Source of the DNA: Isoetes taiwanensis
Lineage: Eukaryota > Streptophyta > Lycopodiopsida > Isoetales > Isoetaceae
NCBI GenBank assembly: GCA_021234155.1
Contig: JAJEKV010000019.1
Span: 3,326,356 to 3,390,355 of the forward strand
Length of the DNA: 64,000 nt
Reading direction: 5' to 3'
The translations under genes and the position numbers were made by a program. The notes beneath the pieces were generated by a model. The model did no database searches. It saw only the letters and a list, made by a program, of their open reading frames with translations, and had not been told where the DNA came from. Of this stretch, positions 1 through 10,034 are shown piece after piece; position 1 is the first letter of the stretch, and each line of letters begins with the position of its first letter.

Positions 1-60
1 CCACCCCGCCTCCACGCACTCACATATCGAGGGCGGCAGCATGTGGAGGTCACGCCCACC

Positions 61-960
61 TACAAGTACCTAGGGGTGGAGTTCCCCTCCTCGCTCTGTT
101 GGGAGGCGTCCATCAAACTTCGCGGGGTGGCATTGGCTGGAAAGCTTTATGCCATCGAGAACAACAAATCACCAGGCGGAGCTCTATGATTGGGGCCATC
201 GGTCACATCTGTTTTGAACTTTGGTCGAAATTGCACATCATGCAATGCGGGTCGAGGTTTGGGGCCAGTCGTCTCTTTGGCGACACAGAATGACTTGGGC
301 GGTCGCGAGAAGGCATTTTTGGCACGGGAGCACTTGGGGTGAAACCTTGACCCCCTATCGGTCCTTTGCGGGGAAATTGGATTCTTGCCGCCCGATGGGC
401 AGCCCTTGATAGACACATCGTCTACTTTGGAAAGTGGTTAATATGGGTGATGCTCCGGCTCCGCGCACGGCTTCTGTTGTGGCAATGGGCCCTCGGCTGC
501 TCGGGGCCTATTGGAGGGTAAGAGATCGGTGGTTCGCCCGGATGGAGCGTCGCGGGGAACCTGATGCGTGCAAGTGGACCTGAGGCCGATCATGGCGGCT
601 TGGGGGAATACACGGGCGCTTGCTTCCTTGGCAAGCTCACGGGACCGGCGCTAGAGCAGGTCAAAAGCGGCCCATTACAAGGAGCACATCAACCCGCGTT
701 GGCGGGGCCACGGCTCTACGCATTCCATTTTTGTAAAGCGGACTCATTGCCTCCATTACATGCGGTACCCACCATCTACGCATCGAGGCAGGCGGGTGGA
801 TTGGGAGCCCCTCCGGGACCAGCTCTGTCGGTCTTTGTCAAGCGGGTGCCATTGAGGATGAATCTCACACTTTCGAGTTGCCGGAGGGATTGATCGGATC
901 TGGGCGGATATGTTCCCTTAGTGCGGCGGGACTTGCCCCTACATTTCTTGATGAACACAC
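61..960 (+). pseudogene. LINE reverse-transcriptase C-terminal remnant
   Basis: From about position 80 a readable frame gives YKYLGVEF followed by a Trp-rich stretch, the pattern seen after the catalytic site (thumb region) of plant and algal LINE reverse transcriptases. The match continues after a frameshift near 165 with a segment rich in A-E-L-Y-D-W and then H-L-F-E-L. Beyond about 430 only scattered coding-like pieces remain and frames change repeatedly. The upstream catalytic RT domain would lie outside the window. I infer a degraded non-LTR element of a different type from the L1 at 16345-24381. The assignment rests on short motifs, so it is moderate to weak. Confidence 0.45.
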
Positions 961-1566
961 CGCGTCGATGCGTGCTCTAGGGTCATACATTCGGGAGTCT
1001 TGGATCTGCGAGCCACCTTTGCCCCTTTGGTGCTGTGTCCGGGGCACTATGGGTACGGTACATGAGTGTATATATTTGTGTGTTTTTGTATTTTGTATAT
1101 TGGAACAGTTTGTCAGCAGGCTGATTGCTGCCACGGTTTTTCCCTCGAAAACCCTTCGGGGCGGGGGTTTTTTAATCCGGGTAGTAATCCGCTTGCTGCG
1201 CTTTTGTATTGGGTCCCATAGACCGATTGGTCTCCGTGGACGATAAAAATATCTTCCTTCCTTCCTATCCTCAAACATGTTAGTACTATCCCATAACTGC
1301 TTCCTTCTCTTTCCTATCCACTCAATGGTCACCACTCTAGACTAGCATTATATGCCATGCAGCTTGCACCCACTCCAGAGAAATATAGGTCAAATTGTTT
1401 GGCAGCATCCAAGAGCTCGTCAATCTAAACTTTGATGTCTACAACACGGACTTCACCATGTGAACGAAGGAAGCAGTTCGAAATATCCCAAGATGATAAA
1501 GCAGACAATGGAAAGCCCTGGCCATTATATTTCGATTGTCAAGCATAATAACATGCTTGACATTTC
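961..1566. other. No gene recognised
   Basis: Low-complexity pieces (a T/G-rich stretch near 1060-1100 and repeated CTTCCTTC near 1254-1265) and no convincing ORF. It may be the 3' tail of the LINE remnant, but no poly-A tract is visible. Confidence 0.5.
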
Positions 1567-2344
1567 CTACGCCATACAATGCATATAATTCCTTTCTAAC
1601 TTTACCTGTTCAGCTGACACATTGTGCAAATGCACCTTGAATTGCAGTTTGCCTGTGTCTTTGAGACAAAAACCAACAATACCTTCGAAGCAGTGTAGCA
1701 TGCCCCCCATCAAAACCTTGCAAAGAATCATTACTCCTGCAGGTCTTGTCTGGTTCCAGCCTAAAAAATTCTTAATTTTCACACATACCGTTGCATTTTG
1801 CATTCAACTACATAGCTAGGCACATGTAAGTGATTGAGAGAAAACCTCATTTGCAATGCCACAATGCCGGCTTGACAATTTTCCTCTAGAAATTGTATCA
1901 TCCTATCATACAAAGAGGCGCCACATTGGAACCTCCAAACACTATTGTCACGGATACATTTAGTGCTCGGGCATGTCCACAACCTCCTCACTAGCCACCC
2001 CGACAATACCTTCATCTAAGTGTTCATCAATCGTACTAAGAATTTTTCTAGGTCTCCCTTGCCCATGCTTTCCCCTCTCTTCTGGTTACGTATGTATTGC
2101 CTTGCCCTTCACCTTCTTGCAAAGGATCCTGCTGCAAGGATTCATCAATCAAATCACAAAAGCTAACGTGACTTCTCCCTCTCTTCCCACTACGTCCCCT
2201 TCCCCTCTTGTTGCCCTTATTTCTAGATGCCGTTGTCATCGAGTCCAGAAACATAAAAGGTGCACAGTCTTGAAAGACATGAGCAAATTCTCTGCCAACA
2301 GTAGCTTTTACATTATCTTCATTCAAACTTGGATGTTTGCGCAC
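1567..2344 (-). pseudogene. Unidentified decayed coding stretch
   Basis: Three adjoining minus-strand open stretches (2344-2048, 2015-1779, 1803-1567) have protein-like composition. The first contains a basic GRGRSGKRGRS segment and an acidic EGEGQG segment. The later ones are rich in Cys, Phe and Leu, including FLEENCQAGIV. Together they look like one reading frame broken by frameshifts. I do not recognise the family; it could be a host gene fragment or part of a transposon protein. No start signal or splice sites could be assigned. Confidence 0.25.
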
Positions 2345-3915
2345 CTACGTTTCTTCTTTTGATTGTGAGACTAAATTCCCGAACTGCCTATTCCCATTCC
2401 CCCTTCTCCACATCAAACCTTCCCTCCCACTTATTACAGCCAATTCATGTGCTTGTACTCCCCCATGTGACAGTGGAATTGCCCACCCCAGAACCACCTC
2501 TGCTACATTCTCCCCTTTCTTTGCTCTCGGGCCCTATGCCCTTGACATCAAGATGTGAAACAATTGTTTACCATCTCTGTCTTTACAAACCCTCTGGAGG
2601 GAATGTTCAAGCGGGACCCATTGGCATGGACCGTGATATACTCGGACCTTCAAATGAGCGACTGGTGTAGATGCATCCTTAGACTCAACTCTGGCCAGGG
2701 TGCATGTAGAGAGAACCAATGAAAAATTACATCAAGAATAGGCACTTACCAAATTGCTCCATCCGCTAGATGCTCCAAATCTGAGAGGCTTCCACTCTTG
2801 ACACAACTGGCATGCTAGGGAGACCTATCCACCCAGCGAGATATGCCCATGTGTGTACTTGATGATTTCCTTTTCCATACCATGCAAAGCATCGACAAAA
2901 ATCCTAAACCTCAAGTCAAAAAAAACGGCCTTTAACTTCAAACAAAATTTGCTCAAACATGCAAAAAAATATGGTTTTGGATACAATACATCACATAAAT
3001 CTTAGTCCTAGGTTTATAACACGTTCATTTAATAATTTTTAAATATTAGATTGCATATTTATTATGTCATTCCTTACCTCATTTCACACTCATGAAGGTT
3101 ATTGTGAAATTCCCCAAAATATATGCCATAAATACATATACCATACAAGCCTATCATTATAGCATTGTACACCATAGTAAGTGGAAAAGGGAGCATAGCT
3201 AAATTATTTACATAACTTAGCCAACCTCGGGGCTTAAGGCCATTTCCACATGGCCTCAACCTATTGGGCACCATACATGGAAGCATCCCATTGGAACCAC
3301 TTGGCGGCTATCTACTAAGCGAATGACTATCGGGAGAAGTAATCCTTCATCTGATTCTCACCTCTCATATCATAAATGAGCATGAGTAAATTCTAGCCTA
3401 TAGAGAATATAAAATCCGAGATGCATCTTATAAGCTTTACGCCCAAAGCCCGCCATTTGGAATGACACGGAACAAATACAGAAAGGACTTCTTAGCCGCG
3501 AGCACTTGGGGTAAAGTCCATAGTACTATATTAGATCCCTCTTGCAAGAGGCAGGTTTCTTGCTTGCCTTAGGCGTATTGAACCACCGGACTTGGAATAG
3601 GCTTAGGGATAATCGGGCTCCGAGCCGATGACTTTCACTACGTCAAGGTGACACTCTACCGCTGATTCCAAATCACTTATTTGCTCTAACTATTTATGCT
3701 CACGGATGCGGGGAGCACCAACTCCGTCCTGCGTGCTCCCAAAGGGAAGACCTACGGCTATAAATAAGATCCCGGAGACCACTAGATTAAGCCTTTGAAC
3801 AAAGTGATTTCATATCCGGCAAAAATCTTAGCGATTCCTCGAGTTAGTCACTCCGGTCAATCCATAGATGCGTGGGGCCGGATAGGATGGGTCCCCATCC
3901 GCGGTGATCGATAGG
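2345..3915. other. No gene recognised, AT-rich flank
   Basis: AT-rich sequence with no supported ORF. A weak minus-strand open stretch at 2534-2719 may extend the decayed coding region to its left. The stretch 3300-3900 holds nothing I can name. Confidence 0.5.
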
Positions 3916-3920
3916 ATATA
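3916..3920. repeat. Target-site duplication of element A, left copy
   Basis: ATATA directly before the 5' LTR matches ATATA directly after the 3' LTR at 25215-25219. Five bp is the usual size for Ty3/gypsy integration. The target is a simple AT repeat, so the match is a little less specific than usual. Confidence 0.75.
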
Positions 3921-5503
3921 TGTGACGTTCCACGTATTTATACGGTCTTCGTCACGTATTGATACGGCACATGTACAAATACAAGCACGTCACCATGGGG
4001 GTATGGGGACTTAATGGTAACCTAGGGGGTTACTCTTAAGTGGATTAAATTAGCTATGCTAATTTAATACATTAAAGTTAATAACTTAATTAGGCTAATT
4101 GCTGTTTGGGGAAAGCCCACACCCCTTGTCGATTAGGCAGACATGGGGGTTGCCAAGTTTGGATGCCAACTTGACCCTATCCACAGGATTGACTCACGAA
4201 GATCGACCAAGGAAGGCCGGGGAGCTGGCGCCATCATACACTGCGGAGAACCACCATACCCGGTTGCCTGTGAAACAGCGGCTGAATTCTCGACTCCCAG
4301 GAGATGGAGGCGCCCCATGGAAACGAGTCCAGCCAGAATTCAGGTAGGTGACTATGTGAATTCTAGGTAACACTTGGTTGTGTTCGTCTCTCTGCTCTCT
4401 TTGTGATTCAATCATAGAAACTAACCCTTGATTGTGCAAGCAAGTTCTCTTTATATTCAATTCTGGTTCTTACTCTGAAAGGATGGATTGTTAGTTCTTT
4501 GTTTAATCTGACTCTGAAGCGGGGGGGATTACGGGGGTAGAGACCTGCAACCGTGTATGGTAGTATGCTCCTAGATAGCGCCCTGTAGAGTCCCATTAAT
4601 AGCGGCCTGTGCACAAGAGCCCACCGGGTCCTAGATGCTATGGTCTGGCTTAGCACCAGACAAGGAACACATTGGTGACATGAGGGGTGGGGTCTTGCAT
4701 GAGCATACAAGGCTCACAGAGACTCCTCTGATGGGCTAGGCGATGGCCGGTCCGGAGAGAGGGCGGGTATGGATCGACACTCCACGGGTGTAGAGGTGTG
4801 ATCCGTATGGAGCACCTTGCACTTTGAGTAGATTTAGGGTGAGTAAGTCGGAGTGCGGATGCGGGGTGTTGATGCGGCACGTATTCTCTAGCTCACCCAT
4901 GGAACCCTTTGTGATTACGGAAGGGGCGCTTCCCCGACCTGCCTCATCGGACCAGGCGTCATGAACACAGGTAGGCTCAAGGGTGATCCCTTGAACTTGC
5001 GTCTCAGGAAGGCTATAAGCGAAACCATAGCATGGGTGACCCATCGCAAAGTGTGTGCACATGAGGCGGATGGAGTGGACAACCCTAGCCCGGATGTTCT
5101 ATACCCCGATAGCGCCATGCCAAGACTTCGGTCTGCGCTGATCTCTTGAGGCCCGGCCGTCGGTCGATCCTCACTTTGGAGTGCGGGCGGGGGTAGAACA
5201 CGGGTTTTGGGTGTTTTCTTAGGTTTAGATGCATATTCTATGCGTTGGTATTTGGATGGATGTGCCACCCTTAGTGGTGGTTATTCATGTATATTTGTCT
5301 TTGTGTGCTAACCCTTGTATTCATGCTTCCATGCGTAGGAGCCCCATCGGCGTGGGCGAATGACCCCTTAGGTGTCCTTCTTTGGGCCTCATTTTATAGA
5401 TGGCACGAAATAGGCGGAGGGCCACTCATGGTAAGATGATTGCCATGGGAGGGAAAGTCCCGTATGTTATCGTCAGAAGTCGTTATATATTACAGGGCGT
5501 CCA
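3921..5503 (+). repeat. 5' LTR of element A
   Basis: Starts TGTGACGTTCC and ends at a decayed GGGCGTCCA, where the 3' copy has GGGAGCGTCACA. It matches 15567-16344 plus 24393-25214 almost throughout. Shared marks include the block TGGTAACCTAGGGGGTTACT and the conserved GCATGCGTAG-GAGCCCC junction near 5327-5345, which recurs in the LTRs of elements B and C. The stretch from about 4380 to 5340 is also found inverted at 8545-9500. Confidence 0.9.
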
Positions 5504-5507
5504 CGAT

Positions 5508-5519
5508 TGGTATCGAGCC
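5508..5519 (+). other. Primer-binding site (initiator tRNA-Met)
   Basis: TGGTATCGAGCC lies 4 bp after the 5' LTR. The standard plant site complementary to the 3' end of initiator tRNA-Met is TGGTATCAGAGCC, so this copy lacks one base. The intact version is present in element B (45874-45886, minus strand). Confidence 0.85.
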
Positions 5520-6844
5520 GTGATTTGGTTGCTTTCGAAATCATAGCAGCCAAACACTAACTTCGTAGCATGGTAGTTAGGAGGAGGCTAAGTCAATGTG
5601 TTGTTAGTTCTTTTTGTTGTTTGGCTTGGTGTTAGGTTAAGTTAAGAAATTGTAGCTTTGAAGTGGAGGGCCAAGATTGGAGGCCTAACAGGTGCGATGG
5701 GTAGCTCAAATGGCCAAGATGATGGTTCCATTGGATCGGGCGTACTTGAATTACCCTAGAACAGTCAACTCTAGGCGAAAAATGGTCAAGGCAGGCCCAA
5801 AAGCGAACTTCGGGCGCCGCTTGCCTTTTGAAGTTTTGTAGTCAAGGTAAACCCAGCGCCCGAAATCTTTGTCGGCCCGACCCCGTCGAGACCCAGGAAT
5901 CAGCAGCAGACCCGCCAGTCAACTTCGGTAGCCCGCTTGCATTCGGCGGCAGCCCGGTCGGCGGAAGCTTGCGTATAATCTGCCGTCGGCCCGGCCGTAA
6001 GGTCTTGGCGTATTCCGCCCGTATATTTTTTTAATAATAATAAAATTTGAAGCTAATAAGGAAAAAAAATTTTGAAAATTTTAAAAAGTTGAGTGGCGTT
6101 TAACAAACCATTTCTTGTCATTTGTTTTTGCTTCCGCCTCCAACCGCTTTGAGCAGCCCTCATGCCATCGCCACCCGGGCCGGACCTTGCTCCTGCGCCC
6201 TTGTGCCTTGTGCATCTTAAGCCCCCCCTTGCCATCCTCTTACGCGCCCGCCTCACTATCCCCTATGGCCATCACCAAGGCTCGGATCCAACCACCTTGA
6301 GCATCGTGGAGATCCTACGCCATGATTGCTAAGCACATGGCTCTTGACCCCGACCCTCATTGACATCTTGTTGGATGAGGTGGTTAGGGGTTTGAGAACA
6401 ACGATAGGATTCCATATCCTATCTATCACTTCTCGAGCCATTCCTCATCCGGCTGAACCTCACGCCCGACTCCCTATACCATTGTTGGGCAACTTTGATA
6501 TGGTGATGATGCTCATCAAATTTTATCCTCCCGGCGGGGAAGGCCATGGAGGAGGAAAGATATTAGGGTAGAGCCCCGGCCCGTGTCGGGGGTTTGGCGG
6601 AGAAGATGACCACGGGGGAGATTGGCCCGGGCCGACCACGGCGGCCGGGGAAAGAGATGGTACCTCGGGGGCGGCTTTGCCGTCATTGATCTGAGACCAT
6701 CGAGGTTCCCCATACCATTGGCATGAGGGTTCCAATAGTTTTGAATGGGGAGAAATCCCGACATCAGCAAGAGTATCGATAACTATTTAGATAGATATGG
6801 GTTTTGCGTAGCCTGGTACCCTGGAACTTAACGTCGTCTTTGCT
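5520..6844 (+). other. Leader region of element A, no supported gene
   Basis: The sequence goes from AT-rich near the primer site to GC-rich after 5800. Short open stretches occur but none matches a known domain or the ORFX protein of elements B and C. It may hold the decayed promoter and N-terminal part of the histone-like gene that follows. Confidence 0.4.
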
Positions 6845-7438
6845 TTGCCAAATTTTTGCTCGGGTTCAGGAACATCGAGGAGGCGGGAAAAACGGGAGAA
6901 GCTTGGCGGGGAGGAGGCGGGGGGGGCAAAGGGTGCATCACGGGAGTGGGCGGGCCCGGTCCCAACGCATCGAACCATCAAGCACCGGCGGAAGGCCATC
7001 GCCCATAAGGCCGCAGTCAATACAAAAAAGAAACTAAGGGGATGTCGGGGCTTTTGGCAGAAGACGCAGTCTTGTCGGGCGGCGGCGGGTGGACAACTCG
7101 GCCGGTTCTTTGGAGCTAAAACCGGTGCCCGAAACACCGGGGGCCACAACCAAAGCAGGGGCCGTGGAAGCCTCGCGATTACCGACCGGTACCGTGGCCT
7201 TTCTGAAATCCGCCAAATTTCGAAGTCTGGAGCCCTGTCGAGAAAACTGCCTTTTCGGGAACAGTGCGTGAATCGCCGCGGCAGTTCAAAGGCCGATCTC
7301 CGTTTCCGGACCTATGCCATTTTGGCTCAAAGAGGCTGGCGAAGCCTACTTGGTGGCACTTTTTGTGGCGCCAATCTTTGCGCTATCCCACGCCAAAGGG
7401 TCACTATAATGCCTAAGGATCTAGCCCTGCGCCCGTAG
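6845..7438 (+). CDS. Histone H3-like ORF carried by element A
   Basis: An uninterrupted frame of 197 codons ends with a histone H3 fold. In order: a Lys/Arg-rich tail (residues about 15-110), SEIRQISKSGALSRKLPF matching the H3 alpha-N helix and start of helix 1, KADLRF at loop 1, ANLCAI and VTIMPKD at the end of helix 2 and start of helix 3, then a stop soon after MPKDLALRP. The canonical counterparts are [41 protein letters not shown]. Helix 2 is poorly conserved and about one residue shorter, and the usual H-A-K before RVTIM reads P-R-Q. No ATG opens the frame, so the true start may lie upstream behind a frameshift or intron. AATAAA follows 68 bp after the stop. It is probably not functional now, although the frame is still open. 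Confidence 0.75.
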   Translation: MPNFCSGSGTSRRREKREKLGGEEAGGAKGASREWAGPVPTHRTIKHRRKAIAHKAAVNTKKKLRGCRGFWQKTQSCRAAAGGQLGRFFGAKTGARNTGGHNQSRGRGSLAITDRYRGLSEIRQISKSGALSRKLPFREQCVNRRGSSKADLRFRTYAILAQRGWRSLLGGTFCGANLCAIPRQRVTIMPKDLALRP

Positions 7439-7505
7439 GATACGGAGGGGGTAACCTTAGCCTACTTGCGAGAATCCGCGTTTGTAAATATTTCTTGTAA
7501 TATTT

Positions 7506-7511
7506 AATAAA
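7506..7511 (+). terminator. Possible poly-A signal after the H3-like ORF
   Basis: AATAAA in an AT-rich stretch 68 bp after the H3-like stop codon. It fits an independent transcript ending here, but the motif is common in AT-rich DNA. Confidence 0.35.
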
Positions 7512-7627
7512 GAGACTTTTAATTTGAATTAAAAAGTTTAATGATTTCCTTGTCTTACTCGGACCGTGGCATAACCACATTTCTAAAGTGGAGTCTCTCA
7601 ACAACTCCTTTTAGAAATCACGGGCCT

Positions 7628-8150
7628 TAGTGGAAGAAGTTCGGGGTTACTTATTGGCCGCTGCCGCGATCGTCGGAAAGAGTCTAGCGGATAAACCACC
7701 GAACCCCACGGATCTTCGGTGGGCGAATCGGTTTGGCTTAAGATCAAAAGTAAAACAAGCCAAGCTTAAAATTGGTAGCGTAAGAAGTTGGCACCCGGAT
7801 GGGCTGGGCGTTCGGGATTCTTGAGCAGCGTGGGAGAAACAGGCATATCGCTTGGACTTGCCACCCGGCGAGATCCACAAGGTCTTTCCGTGAGTCTTGA
7901 GAAGCAACACACCCACGATCCGGAGGAGGTTTTGGATACCCTACCCTCCTAGAAATGGCCCGAAGAAGCATTTGGAAATAGTGCGAAGCTCTTCTTGATC
8001 GAGCTTACAAGCGGACGGAAGGACTCAAATGTTGCAATACTTGGTCAAGTGGAAGCACTTACCGTTGAAGATGCTACGGGTGATGAAGATAGACCTTGAG
8101 AAACACTATCCGGACTTCATCTCGGGGAATCTCGGGGCGTACCATCAACG
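7628..8150 (+). pseudogene. Integrase C-terminus and chromodomain remnant, element A
   Basis: Starts with VEEVRGYLLAA and continues with KVKQAKLKIGS, the same sequence as the integrase C-terminal region of element B (28139-28732, minus strand). After several frameshifts come LQYLVKWKHLP near 8034-8066 and DLEKHYPDF near 8092-8118, which are the chromodomain core. Everything upstream in the polyprotein has been deleted, so the remnant sits only 190 bp after the H3-like stop codon. Chromodomains on Ty3/gypsy integrases recognise modified histone tails and steer integration to heterochromatin. Confidence 0.85.
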
Positions 8151-8356
8151 ATGCTATCAACCCGCTCCGTGGTAAGCTTGAAGGCTTGATTTGCGAGAAT
8201 CATGTTTAGAGGGTAGATGCATCCATTATCTCATAATAATAACCGATGATGAGATCACCTTTGTGTTCTCTAGGGCGTGGTTTATTGTTGATGTTGACAT
8301 GATTTGCGCATTGCTTGAAAAGCATCTACTAAATAATTTGCGTTCATTCCGGCTAG

Positions 8357-10017
8357 TGTGGCGCTCACGAATATATCGACACCCGGCCGTATACATCTGA
8401 GGACTTTCCCTCCCATGGCAACCAACTTGCCATGGCGGAGACCCTCCGTCTATTCCGGGCCATCTATGAAATGATGCCCGAAAGAAGGTTTCTGAAAGGG
8501 TCATTATTGCGCCTTCAATGGGACTCCTACGTCGGCGGAAGCATGAATACAAGGGTTAGCACCGGCATAAATCATATATAAATAACCACCACGAAGGGGT
8601 GGCGCATCCATCAAATACCAATGGCATAGAATATGCATCTAAACCTAAGAAAACACCCAAACCCCGGGTTCTACCCGGCTCGGACTCGGTGAGGATCGTG
8701 GCGGCCAATTTGGGCCTCAAGAGATCAGCGGACCAAGGAGTCTTGGCATGGCGTTGGGCGGCATAGAACATCGGCTAGGGTTGACCCTCCATCCGCCCCT
8801 CCTGTGCACACTTTGCGGATGGGTCAATTCACGCTATGGCTTCGCTATAGCCTTGGGAGAAAGCGGGTTTAAGGTATCACCCTTTGAACCTACTCGGGGT
8901 TCATGACTCTGGTCCGATGAGGCGGGTCGGGGAGCGTCCCCTTCCAGGAATCACGGTGGTTCCATGGGTGAGCTAGAGGATCGTGCCGCATCAGCGACCC
9001 CGCATCCGTGCAGACTTACTCACCTAAATCTACTCAAAGTGCAAGGTGCTCCATCACGGATCACACCTCTACACCCGAGTGTCCGGACCCATACCCGGCC
9101 CTCTCCGTGGCCAGGCTATCGGGCCCTAGCCCTTGTAGAAGTCCGGGGAGCCTTGTATGTTCGTCGCGGGGACCCCACCCCCACTTCACCCTTTGTGTTC
9201 CTTATGCAGTGCTAAGCCGGGTCCATAGCATCTATGACCGGTGGGCTCTTGTACCGCAGGGCGCAATATTGGGAATTACGAGGGTTTTATCTAGGAACAT
9301 ACTAGCATTATATGAGTTGAGGTCTCTACCCGCCCTTATTTCCCCCATTTCGGTGATACCATACAAAGAACTATCAATCCATCCTTTTTAGGAACCAAAA
9401 GCAGAATCATAATATAAAGAGAACTTACCTTTACAATCAAGGGTTAGTTCCTACCATTAAAACACAAGGAGAACAGACGAACATCACAACAAGTGCCCAG
9501 GAGCTACCTAAATTCACAACTAAACTACTACCAACGGTGTTTGGTGGACCCGTTATCGTGGGGTGCTTTCATAGTCTTTGTCTGAAGGGTGGCGCAATGA
9601 CTAGGGGTTGTTTAGTGATTTTGGTGAGGTCGACAGCAGTCCTTGGGCTCGGTTGCTCCTTGGGCTCTCGGCAACAGGTCCTTGGGCTCGGCCTTGCTCC
9701 TTGGGCGCCAACAGCTCCTCTCCTCCATCTCCGGCTGCTCCTAATTCGAATTGGGGCACAAAAGCCCTAATTTGGGTGTCCAAAATGGAAACCATGCCTT
9801 GCCCAATCGATTTGGGCCAAGTGGCACCCCTTGTTGGTGCTAATTAACTAATTTAGCTTAATTAGGGTAATTAGGCTATATACTTTATAATTATCCACAA
9901 TGGATTTATTAACATAGCTAAATAAAACCATTGTGGTGGCCCAGCCAATTACCCCTTATGTCCTAGTGGCGTGTCGGCGTGCATCATTATCACCGTATGA
10001 ATGCACGGAACGTCACA
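8357..10017 (-). repeat. Minus-strand LTR inserted in element A
   Basis: Begins TGTGGCGCTC and ends CGTCACA, about 1.66 kb. The part 8545-9500 is the reverse complement of the central and right part of the element A LTR (about 4380-5340). The promoter-side part 9500-10017 differs, including a repeated CCTTGGGCTCGG segment near 9640-9690, so it belongs to a related subfamily. A polypurine tract on the minus strand abuts its right end, which makes it the 3' LTR of another element; no matching 5' LTR or primer site is seen. Confidence 0.8.
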
Positions 10018-10034
10018 TTCTCCCCCACCTTAAA
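10018..10034 (-). other. Polypurine tract of the minus-strand element
   Basis: The minus strand reads TTAAGGTGGGGGAGAA immediately before the TGTGACG start of the LTR at 10017. This is the plus-strand priming site used in reverse transcription. The sequence beyond it (TTTGTCCTCGGCAT near 10042) is shared with the junction at 13576. Confidence 0.8.

Noticed and set aside
4900-5270. Minus-strand open frame overlapping the 5' LTR
   Set aside because: LTR sequence; the corresponding part of the 3' LTR does not keep the frame.
6787-7216. Minus-strand open frames opposite the H3-like ORF of element A
   Set aside because: They are shadows of the GC-rich Arg/Lys codons of the plus-strand histone-like frame.
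8357-10017. Solo LTR
   Set aside because: A polypurine tract and shared 3' interior sequence abut its right end, so it is the 3' end of a larger element, not a solo LTR with target duplications.
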